DNA from: Verrucomicrobiales bacterium
GTDB lineage: Bacteria > Verrucomicrobiota > Verrucomicrobiia > Limisphaerales > J093
Direction of reading: 5' to 3'
DNA: 64,000 nt
Assembly (NCBI GenBank): GCA_024233305.1
Contig: JACKPV010000028.1
Coordinates: 124,001 to 188,000 of the forward strand
Part shown: one piece after another, positions 46,229 to 54,526 of the stretch
Numbering within the stretch: the stretch's first letter is position 1
Layout of the letters: each line of letters starts with the position of its first letter
Notes under the pieces: generated by a model
Seen by the model: only the letters and a program-made list of their open reading frames with translations
Databases searched by the model: none
Told to the model about the DNA's origin: nothing
Translations under genes and position numbers: made by a program

Positions 46229-46399
46229 TACCGGGTGATTGTGTTTCTCTGGAGGCGTTTCGCTTCTTGAGGCCGGTTGGCAGCAAATAATACGAGAGGC
46301 CCCTGACCGAAACCCGCCACGCGACGCATACTTTGTATCGCAAAGTGGATATGTCAACTGAGTTTATTTGGTACTGATTGAACTCTGATTGGGAGCATC

Positions 46400-46509
46400 G
46401 TCTCCGTTGCCGTTCGGCTTCGATCTGGTTCCCGCCCCTGGTTTGGGCGCCTGGTGTGCGCCACCGAGAACCCGTCTTGAGTGCCCGCGGCTTTGAGCGG
46501 TTTCCCGCC
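46400..46509 (-). CRISPR. decayed two-repeat CRISPR remnant
   Basis: Two degenerate repeats, 46400-46436 (37 bp) and 46474-46509 (36 bp), are separated by a 37-bp spacer-sized segment. Both keep the GTCT start, a CGGCTT core and the TTCCCGCC end of the second array's repeat type, with several scattered changes. It lies downstream of cas2, inside the 46229-46784 gap, which has no gene. It is too damaged to be a working array. Confidence 0.65.
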
Positions 46510-46738
46510 TGATGGATGAAGAGGCCCGGCCCGATGATCCGCGGCTGGCGGCGTCCCGCGGGCCCAGTCCGGTCCATTCCGCCGGCCGGCGCCACCGGGA
46601 TGCACCACCCACTCTCCCCTCACCCGCCCTCCGGCCACCCTCTCTCCATCGAATAGGGAGAGGGGTCAGGGCGACTTGCACAGCAACGGCAACCGACGGT
46701 CGGCGGCGGCCGATGGCCGCGTTGGCCCATCGAATTCA

Positions 46739-46762
46739 GCGTCGACTGCACGTCGGCGGCTA
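46739..46762 (+). repeat. solo 24-bp palindromic repeat next to cas2
   Basis: One arm of the MITE-like element, with a single change in the first half (GCGTCGAC). It is followed by TACCGCAGAACGAATCGACA, which resembles the outer flank of the full elements. It ends 22 bp from the cas2 stop codon. Confidence 0.65.
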
Positions 46763-46784
46763 CCGCAGAACGAATCGACACCGC

Positions 46785-47063
46785 TCAGACGATGTAGCAG
46801 TCGACCGGTCGGGTGATTTGCATCGTCGCGCCGGCGGTCTGCCGGCGACCCTCGGCGGCGCGGTCGAGGGTGTAGGCGACCAACCGGTCCTTCTCGGGAT
46901 CGAACGTCGCTTCGAGCCGGGACCAGAGGGCCGCGAACGCGTCGTCGTCGAGCCAGCACTCGAAGAGGCTGTATTGCACCCGCACGCCGTAGTCTTCGCA
47001 GATGTCGGCGATCCGCTGGAGGCGGCGGGGTTCGGTGATGTCGTAGGCAACGAGGCGCAGCAT
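46785..47063 (-). CDS. cas2: CRISPR-associated endonuclease Cas2
   Basis: A 92-residue ferredoxin-like protein from ATG 47063 (GGAG upstream), starting MLRLVAYDITEPRRLQRIAD with the metal Asp8. The QYSLFECWLDDD strand is typical. With Cas1 it inserts new spacers. The frame runs open further upstream, but that part does not look coding. The 187-bp gap to cas1 has no gene and contains a dispersed sequence (ATTGGTGTCCATTCGTGGT) that also overlaps the iolC start. Confidence 0.9.
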   Translation of the reverse strand: MLRLVAYDITEPRRLQRIADICEDYGVRVQYSLFECWLDDDAFAALWSRLEATFDPEKDRLVAYTLDRAAEGRRQTAGATMQITRPVDCYIV

Positions 47064-47250
47064 TTCGGTGGCTCCGGGTGGTTTGGCGTGTGGTCGGGGC
47101 GGCAGGAGATCGTCCCACAAGTCGCGGGGCGGACGAGCCTCCGGATCTGGCGCGCGCGAGTTCACCCGCGCGACGGGCGGCCAGCTGCCGCCGCCGATTG
47201 GTGTCGATTGGTGTCCATTCGTGGTTCGCTTCACCCCCTGAACGCACGCC

Positions 47251-48258
47251 TCAATTCAGACGAAACGGCTTGAACTCCCCCGTCCCGTTGATCGCCGCCT
47301 TCAGGCTCAGCACTTCGTCCACGAACGCCTGCCGCAGCGTCGTCCGATGCCCGGCAGGTTCGCTGTAGAAACTGCGATCCAGCCGCCGTTCGTAGTGGGC
47401 GATGAGATCGCGCCGTCCCGATTCCGCGAGGTAGACCCCGCCCTCGTGCGGCTCGAACTCGTCCGGCTGCAGGATGCGATGGGAAAGCAACCGCAGCGTG
47501 AGCGCATCGCAGAGGGCCGGCCGGAAGGGTTCCATGAGATCAAGCGCGAGCGACCAGCGGCCGTCCTGCGTGGCATGCAGCAAACCGAGACCGGGATCCA
47601 AACCGCGCAGGTGCAGCGCCGCCACCAAGTCGTGGTAGACCAACGTGGAGGCAAACGAGAGGCAGGCATTGACCGCGTTGGCCGGAGGGCGGGTCGAGCG
47701 TTTCTCGAAGGGAAACCCCTCTGGCAGAAAGCGCTCCCAAATCCGGTAGTGCAAAGCCGCCGCCGCGCCCTCGATCCCGAGGAGGGCGCCAAGGTCCGAA
47801 GGCCGCGTCGCCACCGCAGCCAGGCGGGTCAGCTCGTCCAGTTCCTCCGCAGCGGCCTTCGCGTGATGCGCATTGACGCGTTGGAGCAAGCGGAGTTGAT
47901 TGCGGATCTTCGCTTCGACAAGCAACCCGGCGTGCTGCAGGACGAAGGCGTCCTCTTTCGTCCGCTCGTATTGCCGGAGCCGGGTCGCGGACTGCTCGCC
48001 CGGCGGCGGCACGGTCGCGCCGAGACAATCGCCCTTCCAATCGAGGTAATGCACCGTGACCCCGCGTCGCAAGAGGGCGCACAGGGCCTCGGTGGTGATC
48101 TGGACATGCTCGCGCAGACAAAGCCGTTCGAGTTCGAGCATCGGGATCTCCTGCAACAGATCGTCCGAAGGATCGTCGTCCTTGGGCGAGTAAACCCGAA
48201 GCCGCTCCGAGTGCAGGCGCACCCAGGCGTAATCCGTTTCGACGTAGGCGGTGCTCAT
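47251..48258 (-). CDS. cas1: CRISPR-associated integrase Cas1
   Basis: A 335-residue Cas1 with the metal-site residues Glu163 (LLGIEGAAA), His228 (GLLHATQDG) and Asp240/Glu243 (ALDLMEPFRP). It therefore looks catalytically intact. Its ATG overlaps the stop of the reverse transcriptase gene in an ATGA junction, so the two are translationally coupled but not fused. It carries out spacer integration with Cas2. Confidence 0.95.
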   Translation of the reverse strand: MSTAYVETDYAWVRLHSERLRVYSPKDDDPSDDLLQEIPMLELERLCLREHVQITTEALCALLRRGVTVHYLDWKGDCLGATVPPPGEQSATRLRQYERTKEDAFVLQHAGLLVEAKIRNQLRLLQRVNAHHAKAAAEELDELTRLAAVATRPSDLGALLGIEGAAAALHYRIWERFLPEGFPFEKRSTRPPANAVNACLSFASTLVYHDLVAALHLRGLDPGLGLLHATQDGRWSLALDLMEPFRPALCDALTLRLLSHRILQPDEFEPHEGGVYLAESGRRDLIAHYERRLDRSFYSEPAGHRTTLRQAFVDEVLSLKAAINGTGEFKPFRLN

Positions 48259-49808
48259 AAATCGTCCAACGGGTCTTCCCCAGCCTCCGCGGCGGAATCG
48301 GAAACCGTCGTCGACGGCGGACGAAGCGCCGACGGGCGGGCAGGCCGAGACGCACCGTCGGCCATCCCCGCCTCCGCGTCGCCGGCGGTGTCCCTGCCAT
48401 CCGCCGGAACCGACCGGAGCGAACGCAGCCCCGCCGGATCGATGCGCAGGCGGCGGAGAATCCGGGCGAACAGGAACCGCCGCAGCCCATCGTCCGTCGC
48501 CGCTGACGCGCGAGGTGACCGGCGCCCGCTGTCGGACGGGGCTGGACGCGCGTGCCCCTGCCCGACGCGGGGCACAGTCAATCCCCAGCGTGCGAACGCG
48601 TTATCCGGCAGCGCGCGGGTGAGTTCCGGCAGTTGACCGAGCGTATCCGTGAAGTGCAATGACCACGCCGCCCGGGCCGCTTGATCGGGTGGAACGCCGC
48701 GGCGTTCGAGTTCCTGCTGGCGTCGGGCCGGCGTCCGCCAGAGTTCCCAGGCCGCCACGCGCAGCCGCTGTCGCACCCAGGCGAGCGCGGCAGGCACCAC
48801 CCCGCTTTGCCCGAAGCCGTAGTAGGCCGCCCACCCGCGCACGTGTTTCGCGACCCGCGCCGCGACCCCCTCGAATGTGTCGCCCGGTTGGCGGCTCACC
48901 AGCGTCGCGACCCGTTCCCGCAACGCCACGACGGCCTGCCGGGTGACCCGCCGGCGCACCTGACCGTAACTCCCGATCCGGTAGGTGAACCCGAGATAAT
49001 CCGCGGCCGCCGGCTGCACCACCTGCGTCTTGACCGGATGCAGCCGGAGGTGGAGGCGGTCCCGGAGGAAGTCCGCCACCGCCCCCACCATCTCGAGCCC
49101 CTCCGCTTCCGTATGGGCGAAACGGACAAAGGGCCACGCGCGCCGGGCGAGTTCCCCGTCGAGTTCGTCGAGGACAATGTTGGCGAGGAGCGGCGAGAGC
49201 GGACTGCCTTGCGCGATGCCCTTCCGCGTGGGAAACGTCACGCCGTTCCGGGTGCGTCCCGTCCGCAGGAAGTCAGCGATCAGATCGAGCACGCGAACAT
49301 CAGCAATCCGCCGACCGAGCCGCAGCATGAGCCGGACGTGGTCGACATTGTCGAAGAATTTCTCGATGTCGAGATCGACCACCCACCGGTGGCCGGCGCC
49401 GAGGATGGCCTGCGCGGCGGCAACCGCCTGTTGCGGCGTGCGCCCGGGACGGTAGGCAAAACTGCAGGGGGAGAAGCCGGGTTCCCACAACGGGGCAAGG
49501 GCCTGCGAAAGCGCCTGGAGCACCAAGCGATCGCGCACCGTGGGAATGCCGAGGGTGCGCGTGCCGCCGGCGTCCTTGGGAACATCCAGGGAACGCACCG
49601 GCCGCGGGCGGTAGGTGGCCGACAGGATGGCGGACTGCATGCTGGCAAGCTGATGGCTGAAACCCGCCTCGAAGGCCTCAATGGTCTCGCCGTCGACGCC
49701 GGGGGCGCCGTGATTCGAGCGCACCCGCGTCCAAGCCGCGAGCAGATTGGTCTCGGCAACCACCCGCTCCAGCAAGTCCGACTCCGACGACGATGAGACA
49801 CGCCCCAC
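48255..49808 (-). CDS. CRISPR-associated reverse transcriptase, group II intron-like, lacking the YxDD box
   Basis: A 517-residue protein starting at GTG 49808 (AAGGA upstream). Fingers and palm motifs are clear: PKDAGGTRTLGIPT (78-90), FSPCSFAYRPGR (112-123), VVDLDIEKFFDNVDH (143-157, first catalytic Asp), and GIAQGSPLSPLLANI (197-211). After WPFVRF (225-230) the family has the catalytic (Y/F)ADD strand. Here the sequence passes straight to AHTEAEGLEM, as if 7-9 residues including both Asp were removed in frame. Primer-grip and thumb follow, with GWAAYYGFG. The C-terminal 110 residues are Arg/Ala/Pro-rich and end EDPLDDL. Such enzymes normally let Cas1 acquire spacers from RNA. This copy should be inactive for DNA synthesis unless a partner supplies activity. 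Confidence 0.9.
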   Translation of the reverse strand: MGRVSSSSESDLLERVVAETNLLAAWTRVRSNHGAPGVDGETIEAFEAGFSHQLASMQSAILSATYRPRPVRSLDVPKDAGGTRTLGIPTVRDRLVLQALSQALAPLWEPGFSPCSFAYRPGRTPQQAVAAAQAILGAGHRWVVDLDIEKFFDNVDHVRLMLRLGRRIADVRVLDLIADFLRTGRTRNGVTFPTRKGIAQGSPLSPLLANIVLDELDGELARRAWPFVRFAHTEAEGLEMVGAVADFLRDRLHLRLHPVKTQVVQPAAADYLGFTYRIGSYGQVRRRVTRQAVVALRERVATLVSRQPGDTFEGVAARVAKHVRGWAAYYGFGQSGVVPAALAWVRQRLRVAAWELWRTPARRQQELERRGVPPDQAARAAWSLHFTDTLGQLPELTRALPDNAFARWGLTVPRVGQGHARPAPSDSGRRSPRASAATDDGLRRFLFARILRRLRIDPAGLRSLRSVPADGRDTAGDAEAGMADGASRPARPSALRPPSTTVSDSAAEAGEDPLDDL

Positions 49809-49966
49809 GTTGCACCATCCTTCCTGCGATGGTCGTCAAAGTGCCCGAAACGCCCTCGCCCAGTCGAGCCTGAATCCGGACGTCCGAGGAACCTCTCACG
49901 GAGGCGCGGAGACACAGAGGGAAAGTCAGTTCGGCGCGCAATCCGCCACGCACCACGGGCGCGCCC

Positions 49967-50020
49967 CTCCCGACTCCCGACTCCCGACTCCCGACTCCCG
50001 ACTCCCGACTCCTAGCTTCC
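49967..50020. repeat. heptanucleotide tandem repeat (GACTCCC)n
   Basis: About seven copies of the 7-bp unit GACTCCC run up to a degenerate tail of CTTCCAGCTTCCAGC. The run ends about 30 bp before the first repeat of the small array, at its leader-distal end. The same microsatellite sits at the leader-distal end of the large array. Confidence 0.85.
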
Positions 50021-50050
50021 AGCTTCCAGCTTCTAACTCCCACAAACCCC

Positions 50051-50315
50051 GTCTTCAGTGCCTTTCGGCTGCGAGCCTTCGCCCGCCCAGAGTTGCTTCG
50101 GGTCGCGTTCCCCAACATCGCCACGTCTTCAGTGCCTTTCGGCTGCGAGCCTTCGCCCGCCACGCCGAGTACTGACGTAACACTCTCCAACCTCTGGGCG
50201 GGTCTTCAGTGCCTTTCGGCTGCGAGCCTTCGCCCGCCAATTCGACAACCTGGAAGGGGTTGGAAATCAACGCTGGATGTCTTCAGTGCCTTTCGGCTGC
50301 GAGCCTTCGCCCGCC
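50051..50315 (-). CRISPR. CRISPR array 1: four 37-bp repeats, three spacers
   Basis: Identical repeats lie at 50051-50087, 50125-50161, 50202-50238 and 50279-50315; spacers are 37, 40 and 40 bp. On the plus strand the repeat starts GTCTTCAGTGCCTTTCGGCT and then differs from array 2 at four positions. The leader-like sequence is on the right, so the crRNA strand should be minus, with repeats ending CACTGAAGAC. In that sense the 5' half folds into a 6-bp stem (GCGGGC/GCTCGC). The array separates the effector operon from the RT-cas1-cas2 genes. Confidence 0.95.
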
Positions 50316-50516
50316 TGCCTTCTTCTAAGCCCTTCGGCATCAATGCGTCAAGCTGCCTGGAGGACAAAGGTCCATTTTTCGACGTCGCGAGCGGCCCCTC
50401 CCGCGGGTGGTTCTGACCGTCAATCGGGCGCAATCTACTCATTTCAAACGGGTTACCGCACAGGACCGGGCTCCCCCTGTTTTCGCCCTTTCCGAGCCCG
50501 GTCCTGAGACGACAGG
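50316..50516 (-). promoter_or_regulatory. leader of array 1
   Basis: The ~70 bp next to the last repeat are about 80% identical to the same position beside array 2 (TGCCTTCTT, AAGCCCTTCG, GGACAAAGGTCC are shared). Further out, perfect 12-bp inverted arms at 50462-50473 and 50494-50505 (AGGACCGGGCTC) are also shared. Conservation on the right of both arrays fixes the leader and hence the leftward direction of transcription and spacer addition. Confidence 0.8.
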
Positions 50517-50636
50517 AAATCGGAAAGCGCACTCCGGCCATACGTCGCGTCCGGCCCTTCCCAGACAGAGGCGAAGGCGGAAGGATGCCTTCCGCCTCTG
50601 ACGCCGGCGGGTACTTCATCCGGCCCGGACCGCTGG

Positions 50637-50828
50637 TCAGGGAAGGGCCCGCGATCCCGACGAAGGCAGCCATTCGGCGACATCGGAGTCGCGGAGCAGT
50701 TCGACGGGATCGATCGGGCTGGCCTTGTCCTGGGCCTTGCCATGCCAGACGAAAGCGGTCCCGATGGTGGCGGCATCGCTCGGGGTTGCCCGCGCCACCT
50801 TGGGCACCTCGACGAAGCGAAACTTCAC
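50637..50828 (-). CDS. possible small ORF between array 1 leader and the TIR-SAVED gene
   Basis: A 63-residue frame starting MKFRFVEVPKVARATPSDAA and ending WLPSSGSRALP. It reads as plausible protein but matches nothing known and has no clear ribosome site. It may be a fragment of a larger lost gene. The remainder of 50517-50985 carries only a degenerate CRISPR repeat. Confidence 0.25.
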   Translation of the reverse strand: MKFRFVEVPKVARATPSDAATIGTAFVWHGKAQDKASPIDPVELLRDSDVAEWLPSSGSRALP

Positions 50829-50890
50829 GCGATAGAGATCGAGGGGCCGGGCCCGGAAACGAACCGCATCGTGCCAGCAGAACCTCTGCC

Positions 50891-50926
50891 GTCTTCAGGG
50901 CCCGGCAGCTTTGAGCGATCTCCAGC
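50891..50926 (-). CRISPR. orphan degenerate CRISPR repeat
   Basis: About 36 bp starting GTCTTCAGGGCCCGGCAGCT and ending TTTGAGCGATCTCCAGC match the array 2 repeat type with about eight changes. No second repeat is nearby. It lies just downstream of the TIR-SAVED gene and suggests that an array once occupied this spot. Confidence 0.5.
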
Positions 50927-50985
50927 GCGTCCACAGCGAGGAATGGTGCAACCTGTGAGCTGAGGCACCAGCAGCCCCTCCCTGC

Positions 50986-52266
50986 TCAGGAATTGGACGG
51001 ATCCAGCCAGAGCGCGGGCTGGTAGGGCCCCGGTGACGCACCTCGTACGTGCTCGTACACCTGCACCGCCGGCAGGGTGTTGAATAGTTGCCCCATCAGC
51101 ACGGCGAGCGCTACTGGCGCAGCCACGAAGAGATGGATCGTGCCGATGGGGTGAAACCGAGTGATGGCCTCGTGGATGGCGTCGCGGACCTGCCAGGCGA
51201 TGTCGGCTGCTTCCTCTGGACGGTTGACGACCAGAGGGACTCCAGAGGTATTGGCGATCTGAACGATGCCCCGGAATTTGGGCAGCGCAGCACGGGAAAG
51301 CGCGAGGTCGTTTTCGGTTTCCTTGGGGCCCACGATGATGGACACGAGCACGGCGAGGTCTTCCGAATCGAGAGTGTCGTCGCGGCTTTGAATCGCCAGC
51401 GGAACGGCTTCCCGACGGGAATAGACACTCCAGAGCTGGGCACTTCCATCTCGTGAATCTTGAGAAACATCCAGACGCACTCGACCCGTTTGGCGGAAAG
51501 CGCTGCCCAATGCGAGCGCGGCGGCGAAGGAGAACTTGCCCGAGGCTTCGATTCTGCGCTCAGGCGCCTGAGTTCCAACCGTTTCAACCAGATCTGTCAG
51601 CGCGGGGAGCAGTTTGCTGCGCCAAACGGAAGCTGGCGCCAGTCGGCCGTTGAAGTGAGAACGCCAGTCCAGCATCAGCTCATTTCCCGGCATCGGACCG
51701 TCAGTTGACCAAGTGGAGAGGCGTAACTGGAGCGGCGCTCCGGACGGATGAAACCGGTGGGCGGCTTTGAGGCGCTGCTTCAGCACCCGTCGGGCCACTT
51801 CGCTCGCGAAGGCTTCCGTGATGGGGTCGGTTTTCGCCTGCATCAAGTTGCGAAGGCGCAGATCGTGCAGGCTCAGCCGCGGATCGAGCGTAGCCGCGGC
51901 CCGCTCGTAGTCCAAACCACCGGCAGCCACAGTCACTTCGAAGAATCCATCCCCGGAATCAGCCCGGTCCAGAATGCGCGGCACCTCGATCTTCTGCATG
52001 AAGGAGGAATCGCGAACATCCGGGGTAATCCAGAGCACGGCGTTGGCGGTGCCCGGCGAATCGAGGGCGTCAGTGATCTGTCGTGCGGTAAGCCCGGTGT
52101 CGAGGTCCGCGATATCCTGCCAGGTCGGAATGCCGTAGAGGTGCTGGGCGGCGATGAGTAGGGCCGCTTCATCGGCTCGGGAACGGCGGTAGCTCAAGAA
52201 GGACTTACCGGTGGGATCGACCATAGCGTTGGACTTTGAAGTCAAGTGGCTTCGGTTGACGGACAT
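50986..52266 (-). CDS. TIR-SAVED cyclic-nucleotide-activated effector
   Basis: A 426-residue two-domain protein. The N-terminal TIR domain (about 20-140) has the FLSYRRSRADE strand/BB-loop start, and the likely NADase Glu is Glu94 in SSFMQKIEVPR. The C-terminal SAVED domain (about 200-426) ends with the family-type GTIHLFVAAPVALAVLMGQ, VQVYEH and YQPALWL. TIR-SAVED proteins of CBASS systems bind cyclic tri-/oligonucleotides, stack into filaments and destroy NAD+. Here it is the last gene of a type III-B operon (25-bp overlap with cmr1), so cyclic oligoadenylate from Cas10 is the likely trigger. ATG 52224 is an alternative start. Confidence 0.85.
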   Translation of the reverse strand: MSVNRSHLTSKSNAMVDPTGKSFLSYRRSRADEAALLIAAQHLYGIPTWQDIADLDTGLTARQITDALDSPGTANAVLWITPDVRDSSFMQKIEVPRILDRADSGDGFFEVTVAAGGLDYERAAATLDPRLSLHDLRLRNLMQAKTDPITEAFASEVARRVLKQRLKAAHRFHPSGAPLQLRLSTWSTDGPMPGNELMLDWRSHFNGRLAPASVWRSKLLPALTDLVETVGTQAPERRIEASGKFSFAAALALGSAFRQTGRVRLDVSQDSRDGSAQLWSVYSRREAVPLAIQSRDDTLDSEDLAVLVSIIVGPKETENDLALSRAALPKFRGIVQIANTSGVPLVVNRPEEAADIAWQVRDAIHEAITRFHPIGTIHLFVAAPVALAVLMGQLFNTLPAVQVYEHVRGASPGPYQPALWLDPSNS

Positions 52267-53147
52267 AGCAGGGGCAATGCCTTGAGCAGGAGATTACGGA
52301 GGTCCTTCGTCGGAGTTAGCATCCCGACGCCCTGCCTCAGATTCTGCGCCGTGTGGTGCCTTCCATCCCAAATTGCGACCAACCGCAACTGCTCGCCCAA
52401 CTGGACAGCGCGGAGCTTCAACGGAGAGGGCTTGCGGTCGGCGGCGGCTCCAAAGGGCCACCAAGGCTCGGCAATTTCGATGTCCCGTGAGCCGCGCTGG
52501 ACCCGCGTGGTTGGCGCGTGGAGGAAATCGCCCGCCTCACTGCGGAGCTCGGACTCCGTGGTGTAGACACGGTCCAAAAGGGCACACCGCAGTTTGGAGC
52601 CGGCCAGCAACCCCTTGGCGCGCTCCATAAGGGCCGCCTCTTCGACCGGCGCATCATCGGGCCAGACGGATCCGGCGCCTCGGTTGGACCGTTGGCCAAC
52701 GGCGCCGAGCAGCAGCCAGGCATCCAGCACCCGTTCCAGCCGGCGGTGTTGCTCCGTTGTCAGCGGACCCCGTCGCGGGTGGATGGCGATCTCGTAGCGC
52801 GCGCCGGCGGGAATGGCCTGCTTCGTGCCGCCCTCGCGGCCTTTGTGCGGCATGAACTCCGTTGGCGCCGTGGATGTCTGCGCGGTCAGCGGGCGGAGGC
52901 GTAGCAGGATGCGGGAGGCTTCGTTGCCGCGCAGCCCGAGCCTCGAGTTCTGCCGGGTCGAGACGAAGCCGAACAGCCGCTGCTCCTCTTTCTCGTCAGC
53001 GAACAGCGCATCGTACCACCAGCGAAGCTGCCCCTTGATCGACGGAGCGCGAAGTTCCGGGCGATTGAACCCCGGCGACTGATAGGCGCCGTGAGGGAAG
53101 GCGCAGGTAAGGAAGCTGAACGTGCGGATCATACGTGGATCGGTCAT
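52242..53147 (-). CDS. cmr1: type III-B effector subunit Cmr1
   Basis: A 301-residue RAMP protein from ATG 53147 (ATGA overlap with cmr6). RAPSIKGQLRWWYDALF and the glycine-rich GQRSNRGAGSVWP are classic Cmr1 features. Cmr1 caps the head of the Cmr complex and helps bind the target RNA 3' end. Position after cmr6 and before the ancillary gene is common in III-B operons. An in-frame extension to 53225 lies within cmr6 and is not used. Confidence 0.9.
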   Translation of the reverse strand: MTDPRMIRTFSFLTCAFPHGAYQSPGFNRPELRAPSIKGQLRWWYDALFADEKEEQRLFGFVSTRQNSRLGLRGNEASRILLRLRPLTAQTSTAPTEFMPHKGREGGTKQAIPAGARYEIAIHPRRGPLTTEQHRRLERVLDAWLLLGAVGQRSNRGAGSVWPDDAPVEEAALMERAKGLLAGSKLRCALLDRVYTTESELRSEAGDFLHAPTTRVQRGSRDIEIAEPWWPFGAAADRKPSPLKLRAVQLGEQLRLVAIWDGRHHTAQNLRQGVGMLTPTKDLRNLLLKALPLLCPSTEAT

Positions 53148-54526
53148 GGCAGCGACACTCCCAGTCGGGTGGCGATCTGGCGGAGGTGCGCCACGCGGTC
53201 CTTCCATTTGTCGGATTTCCTCCACTTCTTCCAGCGATCCGCGTGCGGCCCGGCGAGGAGGCAGCAGAACGCGCGCTGATCCACTTCAGGCATCTGCGCG
53301 AGGTCTTTGGCGAACTCGGCGAAGGCGGTTTCGTTCAGGCTGCGGTCGAGTTCTTCAGCCCGGCGCTCATGCTTTGGAAGCGCCGCCAGACGCTCTTCCT
53401 CCGCCTGCTTGGCCGCCGCTTCCGCCGCCGCCTTTCGCCGTTCTTCCTCCTCCCGGGCGGCGAGGTCCGCCATGCGCGCCCGCCGCCTTTCCTCCGCCTG
53501 CGGGTCGATGATGAACCAACCGAAGCCGGCGCCCGTCTTGGCGCCGATGCCCTGCTCGGTGAGCGCCAACTGCAGCCAGACCGCCGCCTGATCGAGAACG
53601 GGCTGGAAGTCGAGATCCTTCGGGGCCCACGAGACCACGATGGCAAAGCCAAATGACGAGCCCGCCTCCACCGCCGGGAAGAAGATCGGATGCGGTTCCC
53701 CCCGGCCCCGTGCCGCTGCCTCCGCGCGGGGATGCGGCGTGAGGACCTCGGCGACAATCGTGGGTTCCTCGGTCGGATAGGCGGGAAGAAACGACAGGAG
53801 CCCCTTGAAGGACTCGTGCTTAGTGAACGGGTCTCCCGCGGACCGCACGGTCGCGGCGTCCCCCGCCGCCCAGGCAAAATCGCCGGTCTGGTGACGACTG
53901 CTCCGGAGGTCGTCCCGGATGAAACCGAACGCGAGCAGCGCGAGCCGGAGCTTCCGCCGTTTCTCATCCGGGTCCGTAGTCGCGCGAATGTCCCAGAGCG
54001 CGGTGTGTCGGGTCACCCCTTTGACCGCTGAGCCGGGAAGGAAGGGAAGTCCGAAGCAGCGGTCCAGGGCCAACCCGGCGTTTTCCTGAACTCCGCCCGC
54101 CATGTTGATGAGCAACCGGCCACCCAACGTGCCGACAAAGGTGTGGCTGCGGCCCTTATACGACCGTTCGATGAGGGCAAGGAGTTGGCTGGCGTTCTCG
54201 GCCTGACGCTGGGCGAGTTGGGGGTTGTCGACCCGGACGCCCGCGAGCGCTCCGGCAACCTTGGCCCGGTAGGCGGCTTCCCTTTTTACATGGGCCTGCG
54301 CTCGCGGACTACCGGCCTTTTGTTGGGCTGATTTCCCGTCCTCGGAAAGCAGGGTGTCGCCGGACGAACAGGCCCGCAGGACATTGTAGCGGTTGGCATC
54401 GTTGAAACGCGCCTCGTGGCCCCACGTCTTCGAGAGGACCATTTTCTCGAACAGCAGCGAGCGGTTCTCGACCTTGTCGGCAAATGCGCCGATGGCCTCC
54501 CGAGTGTCCTTGGCTAACGGGATCAT
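53144..54526 (-). CDS. cmr6: type III-B effector subunit Cmr6
   Basis: A 460-residue protein. The RAMP core has FGLPFLPGSAVKGVTRHTAL and GIGAKTGAGFGWF near residue 340. An extra C-terminal part then begins with a charged coiled coil (350-390, rich in Glu, Arg and Ala) and ends in a small helical domain (395-460, DRWKKWRKSDKWKDR). That extension makes it much longer than ordinary Cmr6 (about 250-350 residues). Cmr6 sits beside Cmr1 at the complex head. It overlaps cmr5 and cmr1 by 4 bp each. Confidence 0.88.
   Translation of the reverse strand: MIPLAKDTREAIGAFADKVENRSLLFEKMVLSKTWGHEARFNDANRYNVLRACSSGDTLLSEDGKSAQQKAGSPRAQAHVKREAAYRAKVAGALAGVRVDNPQLAQRQAENASQLLALIERSYKGRSHTFVGTLGGRLLINMAGGVQENAGLALDRCFGLPFLPGSAVKGVTRHTALWDIRATTDPDEKRRKLRLALLAFGFIRDDLRSSRHQTGDFAWAAGDAATVRSAGDPFTKHESFKGLLSFLPAYPTEEPTIVAEVLTPHPRAEAAARGRGEPHPIFFPAVEAGSSFGFAIVVSWAPKDLDFQPVLDQAAVWLQLALTEQGIGAKTGAGFGWFIIDPQAEERRRARMADLAAREEEERRKAAAEAAAKQAEEERLAALPKHERRAEELDRSLNETAFAEFAKDLAQMPEVDQRAFCCLLAGPHADRWKKWRKSDKWKDRVAHLRQIATRLGVSLP

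Noticed and set aside
50206..50934. Apparent conserved protein KNGPLSxRQxDxLMxKGL shared by the frames through both array leaders
   Set aside because: The two leaders are related DNA. Base differences fall at all three codon positions with no synonymous bias, so this is leader homology, not coding conservation.
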